Assembly: GCA_027317105.1 (NCBI GenBank)
Contig: DAHVFH010000035.1
Coordinates: 59,948 to 123,947, forward strand
Source: Cytophagales bacterium
GTDB lineage: Bacteria; Bacteroidota; Bacteroidia; Cytophagales; Cyclobacteriaceae
Reading direction: 5' to 3'
DNA length: 64,000 nucleotides
Made by a program: the position numbers and the translations under genes. Under the pieces are notes generated by a model. That model was not told where the DNA came from. It did no database searches and saw only the letters and a list, made by a program, of their open reading frames with translations. Numbering within the stretch: position 1 is the first letter of the stretch; each line of letters opens with the position of its first letter. Positions 58,564 to 64,000 of this stretch are shown here, piece after piece.

Positions 58564-59310
58564 TTATTTTTTCACAATGGTATTGCCTGCCATGGTTACG
58601 GCACCGGTTCTTGCTAAGCCACTTCCGTTAAGGGAAGCGCCTGTGTTGAAGGTGATGGATTGCATCGCCAAAATGGTTCCTTGGAAAACGGTGGTCGTAC
58701 CAAAAGTGACCGAGCTTCCAACTTGCCAGAAAATATGAGAGGCTAATGCGCCTCCGCTCAGAATAACCTGACGACCGGAAGTCGTAGTCAATGAGGAAGC
58801 AATCTGAATGATAAACACGGCATCCGCATTTCCTTTCGCATCGAAGGTAAGATCACCCGAAGATATGGCAAGAGATGAGGTTGATTTGTAAAGGCCAGGC
58901 GTAAGCGTGAGGCCACCAATATTTCCTGACAGCGTTACAATATCCGTTGACGTTCTTCCGGCCGCATCATTGTACGCAGCTGTTAAATCGAGCTTGGCTT
59001 GAGTTGCAATGTTGTCATTAATGTGTTGCGTGCCTGTTAAAATTCCGGGGGGAAACCCACCGATGGAAGTGCCCGGACTCAACGCCATATCCCCGGTGAT
59101 ATTCGTTGCTCCTGTATTGGTAATTTGGGAGCCCGCAAGAATTGCAATAGTAGAAGAACTTCCCAAAGAGACTAAGGCTGGATTAGCTGCTTGAATGGGT
59201 ATTACCACTGGGTTTGTGCTCGATGGAGCTGGGTCGCTATTACTTTTGCATCCCGTCATCATGACAACCGAAGCAATGGCCAAGGTTGTTAAAATTTTTA
59301 TTGTTTTCAT
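58564..59310 (-). CDS. DUF3494 (ice-binding-fold) lipoprotein
   Basis: A 248-residue lipoprotein (MMTGC, Cys21). After a Ser/Pro linker the whole mature part is a DUF3494 domain: LGSSSTIAILAGSQITNTGATNITGDMALSPGTSIGGFPPG, LDLTAAYNDAAGR, LTLTPGLYKSTSSLAI, GNADAVFIIQIASSLTTTSGRQVILSGGA, IFWQVGSSVTFGTTTVFQGTILA and a final GASLNGSGLARTGAVTMAGNTI. This beta-solenoid fold is that of microbial ice-binding proteins, though many members act as surface adhesins with no ice activity. The gene has its own copy of the composite element and its own terminator. A longer relative follows upstream at 59552. Confidence 0.9.
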   Translation of the reverse strand: MKTIKILTTLAIASVVMMTGCKSNSDPAPSSTNPVVIPIQAANPALVSLGSSSTIAILAGSQITNTGATNITGDMALSPGTSIGGFPPGILTGTQHINDNIATQAKLDLTAAYNDAAGRTSTDIVTLSGNIGGLTLTPGLYKSTSSLAISSGDLTFDAKGNADAVFIIQIASSLTTTSGRQVILSGGALASHIFWQVGSSVTFGTTTVFQGTILAMQSITFNTGASLNGSGLARTGAVTMAGNTIVKK

Positions 59311-59367
59311 TTTGTTTTTTTTATTTCTCGCAATTGGCGTGTCAAGTGTGAATTAATTTTCACACTG

Positions 59368-59431
59368 TAAAGATGATACCCTTTGATCAGGTGTCTGTTG
59401 CACAACACGAGCAAAGAGTTACATGTTTCAC
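59368..59431 (-). promoter_or_regulatory. Composite 64-bp control element, copy 5
   Basis: Reverse strand: GTGA, 3 bp, ATGTAAC, 14 bp, GTGCAAC, 21 bp, CATCTTTA. It lies 58 bp upstream of the short ice-binding-fold gene. Confidence 0.75.
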
Positions 59432-59488
59432 GCTCTCTTGGTATACGATTTAAGAGAAAAGAGTTTATTGGGATTAGTAAAGACAGTC

Positions 59489-59523
59489 AAAAAAAAAGAG
59501 GCTGCCTTGCGACAGCCTCTTTA
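59489..59523 (-). terminator. Rho-independent terminator after the long ice-binding-fold gene
   Basis: On the reverse strand AAAGAGGCTG, loop TCGCAAGG, CAGCCTCTTT followed by more T (about ten in all). It is 29 bp after the stop codon at 59552 and separates the two ice-binding-fold units. Confidence 0.88.
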
Positions 59524-59551
59524 TCTAATTTTATTCTCTAATTATAATTAA

Positions 59552-61228
59552 CTAAGGTTGAGTAACGGCATTACCATCGAGAACTACCGCGGTCTGTGCT
59601 AACGCTCTGCCATGAAAGGAAGCTCCGGTTTGAATGGTTATTGCTGTCTGTGATAAAATGACCCCTTCAAAGTGTGAAGTTGTGCCTAACGTGGCCGTTC
59701 CTGCCACTTGCCAGAATATATTCTTGGCTTGAGCACCACCAACTAAGGTGATCTTCACCGCATTGCTTTGAGTAAGGTCACCAGCAATTTGGAAAATCCA
59801 TATATCTGTTGAGCTCCCTGAAATTGTTACATCAGAAGGCAACGAAACAGTATTTGACCATTTGTAAAGACCTGGCGTAAGGGTCATTCCTCCAATGTTG
59901 CCGGTGCCAAGCTCTGAGAAATCAGGAGTAGGACGTCCGGCCGCATCCGTGTAAGCCGTAAGCATATCATTTACAGCAGTGGTCAGGTTAATTGGTGTTG
60001 GTGATGCCTGATCAGCGGCATAAACTTTTCCAGTTACTTGTGCTGAAGTAGCATAGCCGGTGGCGTCTGTCAAACTAAGACCTGTGATATAAGATTCAGC
60101 AGCAGGACTTAAACCGAGATCTCCTGTAATAGCCGAAGTGGATATGTTAGATATTCCAGTTTTTGCCAGAATTACATAATTTATTGAAGAGCCGAGATTA
60201 ACTGCCGCTAAACTTGCCGATGTGCCACCAGTGGTAAAACTCCAAACCGTGTTGGAAGCAAGCGCATTGCCCGATAAATCCTTCGCACCCGTTGTTATCG
60301 TTGCTGTATAGATTGTGTTGGCCGATAACACATTCGCTGGCGTAAAGGTGGCAGTAGTTCCGGAAGAAGCTACCGCTCCAGAGACTGAAGTTGTTCCTTG
60401 CTTCAAGGTAAATGTCGAAGCGGTAATTGTCGCTCCGTCCATCGCTTCACTAAAGGTTAAGGCAACCACTTTATTCCGTGCAACGCCAATGGCATTTTGA
60501 ATCGGATCAGTTGAATTTACAACCGGCAAAACCACCGTGGTAAAACTCCAAACTTTGTTTGCAGCAATCGCATTGCCTGCCAAATCTTTAGCTCCAGTAG
60601 TAACGGTTGAAGTGTAAACGGTATTTCCAGCCAGTGCACTTGTGGGTGTAAATGTTGCCGTGATCCCAGTATAAGCAACGGCACCTGGTATTACAGTCGT
60701 GCCTTGTGTTAATGTAAATGTGGAAGAATTAATGGTTGCTGGATCCATTGCTCCACTAAATGTTAACGAAACGACTTTGTTTAGAGCAACACCGGTGGCG
60801 CTATTTAGAGGATCTGTTAAACCAGGAACCGGTAACCCAACGGTGGTGAAATTCCAAGTGGTGAGGGCAAGAGAACTTCCCATCGCACTCTTTGCTCCAG
60901 CCGTTATGGTAGCGGTATAAACCGAGCTTGCCTCTAAAATTGCTGAAGGAGTAAATGTAGCAGTAGTTCCGGAATAGGTAACAACCCCTGTTACTGGTGT
61001 CGATCCATTTTGCAACGTAAAGGTTGTAGCCGTGATCGTTGTCGCGTTCATTGCCGTACTAAAAGATGCAGTAACGATTGTGTTTCTTGGCATCCCAGTA
61101 GCGTCTGTTCCCGGAGTTGTAGAACTAACGGTTGGGTTTGGCCCTGGATCACTTGAATTACTTTTGCAGCCTGCTATTATCAGTATCGATAATAAAGGCA
61201 GTAATTTAATTTTTCTTAAGATGTTCAT
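59552..61228 (-). CDS. Lipoprotein with three Ig-like (Big_5) repeats and a DUF3494 domain
   Basis: A 558-residue lipoprotein (IIAGC, Cys21). Three near-identical SbsA/Big_5 Ig-like repeats occupy residues about 30-130, 134-232 and 235-333, each with a P-LNSATGVALNKVVSLTFS-type strand, TFTL-QGTT and WSFTT end. A DUF3494 ice-binding-fold domain fills 340-558 (IGLSPAAESYITG-type start, LTPGLYKWSNTVSLPS, IFWQVAGTATLGTTSHFEGVILS, GASFHGRALAQTAVVLDG). It probably projects the ice-binding or adhesive domain from the outer membrane. The repeats are similar at DNA level and could recombine. Copy 6 of the composite element is upstream. Confidence 0.92.
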   Translation of the reverse strand: MNILRKIKLLPLLSILIIAGCKSNSSDPGPNPTVSSTTPGTDATGMPRNTIVTASFSTAMNATTITATTFTLQNGSTPVTGVVTYSGTTATFTPSAILEASSVYTATITAGAKSAMGSSLALTTWNFTTVGLPVPGLTDPLNSATGVALNKVVSLTFSGAMDPATINSSTFTLTQGTTVIPGAVAYTGITATFTPTSALAGNTVYTSTVTTGAKDLAGNAIAANKVWSFTTVVLPVVNSTDPIQNAIGVARNKVVALTFSEAMDGATITASTFTLKQGTTSVSGAVASSGTTATFTPANVLSANTIYTATITTGAKDLSGNALASNTVWSFTTGGTSASLAAVNLGSSINYVILAKTGISNISTSAITGDLGLSPAAESYITGLSLTDATGYATSAQVTGKVYAADQASPTPINLTTAVNDMLTAYTDAAGRPTPDFSELGTGNIGGMTLTPGLYKWSNTVSLPSDVTISGSSTDIWIFQIAGDLTQSNAVKITLVGGAQAKNIFWQVAGTATLGTTSHFEGVILSQTAITIQTGASFHGRALAQTAVVLDGNAVTQP

Positions 61229-61315
61229 TTTGTTTTATTTTATTGTGAAATTATTTACGAGCATAATTCACTGTGGCTATTCGTCAATAGCTGCAGCGTT
61301 AATAAATTTACTTAG

Positions 61316-61379
61316 CAAAAGTGACGTGATTAAGGTCCTATCGTGTTACATTCCGAGCAAAGGCTTTTACACATATCAC
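61316..61379 (-). promoter_or_regulatory. Composite 64-bp control element, copy 6
   Basis: Reverse strand: GTGA, 3 bp, GTGTAAA, 14 bp, ATGTAAC, 21 bp, CACTTTTG. It lies 88 bp upstream of the long ice-binding-fold gene. Confidence 0.72.
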
Positions 61380-61611
61380 AGGTTTCATTTGCGATTATGC
61401 CAATTGCACTGAATAACTTCTTGTAGTAAGGAAATAAACCAATAATGCAGATCTGTCCGTTTCAATCAAAGTGGGATCTAATTCAGAACACCATTCCCTA
61501 GTATTGGCTCAGTGGATTACCCGTTGAAAAACTGGAAAGTCAAAGGAAAGTTGTCTTAGCCCTTCTTTATAAGGCTATTAAAATCATTGGCAAAGAATGA
61601 AAATTATTAGA
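61380..61611. other. Intergenic region between the regulon and the receiver gene
   Basis: Together with 61229-61379 it makes a 383-bp gap between the long ice-binding-fold gene and the receiver gene. Apart from copy 6 of the composite element I see no gene, hairpin with T-run or repeat. Confidence 0.5.
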
Positions 61612-62040
61612 TCAGGCCCGATCCATATACCAATTTAATTCCTTTTCCATTTTTTTGTAGCGAAAAATGGTCGTGATGATTTTCTGGAGGCGCAGAAAAG
61701 CAGTCTCACTTTTTACCACATAGTCGAAAGCCCGGTGGTGCATGCAGTTGATGGCCACATCAATTTTATCTTGAGCGGATAACATCACTACCGGAATGTC
61801 GGGGTTAAACGATTTTATTTTATCCAAGGTATCCATTCCATTCATCGCGTTTTTATCAATCCCGTCAAGGAGATAATCCAGTATAATCACATCGGGAAAA
61901 TGCGCCAGGTTCTCCATGCAAAGTTCGCCCGTGGCATACGTTTCGATATCAAAATCGGCATGCTGCAAGAACTCAATCTCCAATGATTTTAGAAACACCG
62001 CATCGTCATCAACCAGGAAAAGCTTTATTTTATTTATCAC
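61612..62040 (-). CDS. Stand-alone response-regulator receiver protein
   Basis: A 142-residue protein consisting of one receiver domain. KLFLVDDDAVFLKSL has the acidic pair, VIILDYLLDGIDKNAMNG the phosphoacceptor Asp, PVVMLSAQDKIDVAI the switch Ser and FDYVVKSETAF the conserved Lys. No DNA-binding domain follows; the C-terminus ends in a short basic helix (YKKMEKELNWYMDRA). It overlaps the upstream hybrid kinase gene by 4 bp (ATGA) and is surely its partner. It may act as a phosphate shuttle to another regulator. Confidence 0.93.
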   Translation of the reverse strand: MINKIKLFLVDDDAVFLKSLEIEFLQHADFDIETYATGELCMENLAHFPDVIILDYLLDGIDKNAMNGMDTLDKIKSFNPDIPVVMLSAQDKIDVAINCMHHRAFDYVVKSETAFLRLQKIITTIFRYKKMEKELNWYMDRA

Positions 62041-64000
62041 GTTTTTGTATTTTTAATTAGATTAAATTCTTCTTCCAACTCAGCGCAGGCTTGTGTACAA
62101 ACCGTTTCCAGTTGAAGAACAAGTTCCTCAATACCCTCTTCCTGTAAGTGCGTGTTTGCGTATTCTTGCACCTTTTTCGCCATGTTTTCAAAATTCAAGT
62201 TGATGCCCATGATCGAAAAAGAGGGGATCATCTTATGTACGGCCGAATGTAAGGCCCCCCAATCTTTATCCTTAAAACTTTGTTTCATGGTGTTGATCAG
62301 CGGAGGCGTTTGCTGCAAATAGGCAGAAATCATCTCCATCATTAATTTGGGGTCTGATTTGGTGCGTTGCAATAAATAATTCAAATCAATGCATTTTTGT
62401 TTTTCGGTCTGATTAATTGGCTGATCAAATTCCTTTTTTTGTTTGGCCAATGTCGGCTTTTTTACGAGGCCAATTATTTTACTGTACAAAATCTTTTCGT
62501 CAACTGGTTTTGCGATGTAATCATTCATCCCCACCGCTTTGCACTTAGCTAGGTCAACCGTAGTGACATCGGCAGTTAAAGCGATAATGGGTATTTTAGA
62601 GTTCATTTTGTTGCGGATGTATTCCGTTGCGTCAAAGCCATTCATTTCTGGCATTTGCAGATCCATTAAAATAATATCATAAGATTTTGCCTCTAATTTC
62701 TCAATGGCTATTTTTCCATTGGCTGCAATATCACGTTCAAAGCCGAAATCATCCAGCAGGGTTTTCATCAATAATTGATTGAGGGCAATGTCCTCAACCA
62801 CCAATACTTTTATGTTCCTTATCCCCTCATCAAGCTCTGCGATTCCGGGTTCCCATTCCGCTTCCGCATTTGTTTTTTGAAAACTAAGTATGAAACTGAA
62901 CGTTGAGCCTTCGTTTAGTTTACTCGATACGGTTATGCTTCCGCCCTGTGGCTCAACCAATTGCTTTACAATGGCAAGTCCCAATCCAGTTCCCCCATAT
63001 AATCTTGAGGTACCACTGCTTGCCTGTTGAAAGTTTTCAAAAATTGTTTTGATTTTATTTTCAGATATTCCGATACCTGTATCACTTACTGCAAACTCAA
63101 TAGTCGCTTGTTCTTCTTTTTCGCTGACTAACCGAACACTGACCGTTATTTTTCCGTGCATGGTAAACTTTACAGCATTACTCACCAAGTTCAGTATAAT
63201 TTGGTGCAACCGAACCGGATCCCCAACCAATACTTCTGGAATTCTTTTGTCGTATTCTTTTACCAAGTCCAAATTCTTTTCCAGAATTTTTGTTTCAAAC
63301 AAATGAAGCATTGCAGATATTGATTGCGACAATTTGAAGGGGATTTGCTCGAAAGTCATTTTACCAGCGTCTACCTTGGCTAAATCCAGTATATCATTAA
63401 TGAGTACGATGAGTGCGTCACCGCTCATTTTAATAGCGGTTAAATACTCTTTTTGCTTGTCCGATAGCTCCGTCTTTAATAGCACTTTGGTAAACCCGAT
63501 AATGGCATTCATGGGCGTGCGTATTTCGTGGCTCATGTTAGACAGAAATTGTTGCTTCGCCTTCACTGCATCTTCCGCTATTCGTGTTGCGCTTTCAGCT
63601 TTTCGTGTTGCTTCTTCGGCAATTTCAGTGGCTAACTCAGCAGCCACCTTTGCTTCGATCAATTCCTTCTCACTCCGTTTTTGCTCAGTAATGTCCCTTG
63701 CTACCACGACAATGCCCAATACGTTACCTTGTTCGTCTTTGTAAACAGACCCATTAAATAAAACATCCGTTAATTGGCCAGTTCGCAGGGTCAACGGATA
63801 ATCGGCCACAAAGCCTTCTGCAAAAACTTCCTGATATCCTTTGCGCGCTTTCTCAGGCTCGGTGAAATAATCAAAAAAATTGGTGCCCACTAATTTTTCG
63901 CGCGATATTCCGGTGATGCTTATAGAGGCGTTGTTCATGTCCGTGATTTTCCCTTCCGGATTAATCGTAAAGAGCGGATCAAGGCTGGCCTCAATAAGAC
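62037..64000 (-). CDS. Hybrid sensor histidine kinase with receiver and Hpt domains, 5' end outside the window
   Basis: The frame is open to the window edge, where residues LIEASLDPLFTINPEGKITD continue into MNNASISITGISREKLVGT, so a PAS domain is cut by the window and the Met at 63938 is internal. Then come the end of PAS/PAC (VLGIVVVARDITEQKRSE), a coiled linker of Ala/Glu/Thr repeats, HisKA with FLSNMSHEIRTPMNAIIGFTK (His codon 63528-63530), HATPase_c (FAVSDTGIGISENKIK, GGTGLGLAIVKQLV), a receiver (VLVVEDIALNQLLMKTLL, IILMDLQMPEMNG) and an Hpt domain (LHSAVHKMIPSFSIMGIN). A full phosphorelay within one chain, passing to the stand-alone receiver whose gene overlaps its stop. Confidence 0.94.
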   Translation of the reverse strand, partial: LIEASLDPLFTINPEGKITDMNNASISITGISREKLVGTNFFDYFTEPEKARKGYQEVFAEGFVADYPLTLRTGQLTDVLFNGSVYKDEQGNVLGIVVVARDITEQKRSEKELIEAKVAAELATEIAEEATRKAESATRIAEDAVKAKQQFLSNMSHEIRTPMNAIIGFTKVLLKTELSDKQKEYLTAIKMSGDALIVLINDILDLAKVDAGKMTFEQIPFKLSQSISAMLHLFETKILEKNLDLVKEYDKRIPEVLVGDPVRLHQIILNLVSNAVKFTMHGKITVSVRLVSEKEEQATIEFAVSDTGIGISENKIKTIFENFQQASSGTSRLYGGTGLGLAIVKQLVEPQGGSITVSSKLNEGSTFSFILSFQKTNAEAEWEPGIAELDEGIRNIKVLVVEDIALNQLLMKTLLDDFGFERDIAANGKIAIEKLEAKSYDIILMDLQMPEMNGFDATEYIRNKMNSKIPIIALTADVTTVDLAKCKAVGMNDYIAKPVDEKILYSKIIGLVKKPTLAKQKKEFDQPINQTEKQKCIDLNYLLQRTKSDPKLMMEMISAYLQQTPPLINTMKQSFKDKDWGALHSAVHKMIPSFSIMGINLNFENMAKKVQEYANTHLQEEGIEELVLQLETVCTQACAELEEEFNLIKNTKT

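Noticed and set aside
59552..61228. Three similar DNA segments considered as a repeat array
   Set aside because: They are the coding repeats of Ig-like domains in one lipoprotein, not a CRISPR or satellite array.
1..64000. tRNA, rRNA, CRISPR, integrase and intact insertion sequences
   Set aside because: I looked for cloverleaf 3' ends, conserved rRNA segments, regularly spaced repeats and transposase motifs and found none that I can support.

Overview
The window comes from a member of the Bacteroidota, most likely a free-living gliding Cytophagales-type bacterium. The pointers are a PorP/SprF protein next to a giant adhesin with a gliding-motility C-terminal domain (type IX secretion), many signal peptides ending in AQ/SQ, Bacteroidota-type amidophosphoribosyltransferase, FabI and Tgt sequences, and promoters that fit the phylum's TAnnTTTG -7 box. 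Base composition is moderately AT-rich. I saw no rRNA, tRNA, CRISPR array, integrase or intact insertion sequence.

Layout. 0-6 kb: the start of a WYL-type regulator, an AAA ATPase, a GmrSD-like DUF262/DUF1524 protein, an Mrr-like endonuclease lying between a TM2 gene and a broken copy of that gene's 3' end, and a protein with a sigma-region-2-like N-terminus. Three of these genes share one promoter element. 6-10 kb: hslU and lon. 10-25 kb: envelope and housekeeping genes (OmpA-type protein, aminopeptidase P, tilS, ECF sigma factor, glycosyltransferase, tgt, lptG/F, ispE, fabI, murI) and a bestrophin-like gene cut by a stop codon. 25-38 kb: TPR histidine kinase, ferredoxin plus ferredoxin-NADP reductase, amidophosphoribosyltransferase, heptosyltransferase-like protein, EVE protein, a tandem pair of secreted paralogues running into a retropepsin-like/RimK/AstE-like module. 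38-46 kb: porP/sprF, a 1747-residue adhesin and a Deg-type protease. 46-49 kb: a decayed peptide-export locus (HlyD pseudogene, frameshifted double-glycine Cys-rich peptide). 49-54 kb: two convergent M1 peptidases and a split YeeE/YedE sulfur transporter.

54-61.4 kb is the most unusual part. Almost every transcription unit here (small Lmo0937-like membrane protein plus beta-barrel plus coiled-coil lipoprotein; a broken zinc alcohol dehydrogenase; two small proteins plus an OMPLA-like barrel; two ice-binding-fold lipoproteins) has upstream the same 64-bp composite control element with invariant internal spacing: GTGA, 3 bp, a heptamer near ATGTAAC, 14 bp, a second such heptamer, 21 bp, then a CAnnTTTG-like box. 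I found six copies. This looks like an undescribed envelope or stress regulon, with the 21-bp heptamer period expected of a regulator binding the same helix face twice. Next to it, at the right edge, are a stand-alone receiver protein and a hybrid histidine kinase cut by the window end.

Three clear pseudogenes (HlyD-type, peptide precursor, alcohol dehydrogenase) lie between 46 and 57 kb, plus a TM2 relic and the interrupted bestrophin-like gene, so gene decay is active in this genome or the assembly has errors at those places. Single-base frameshifts should be confirmed against reads before being treated as biology.
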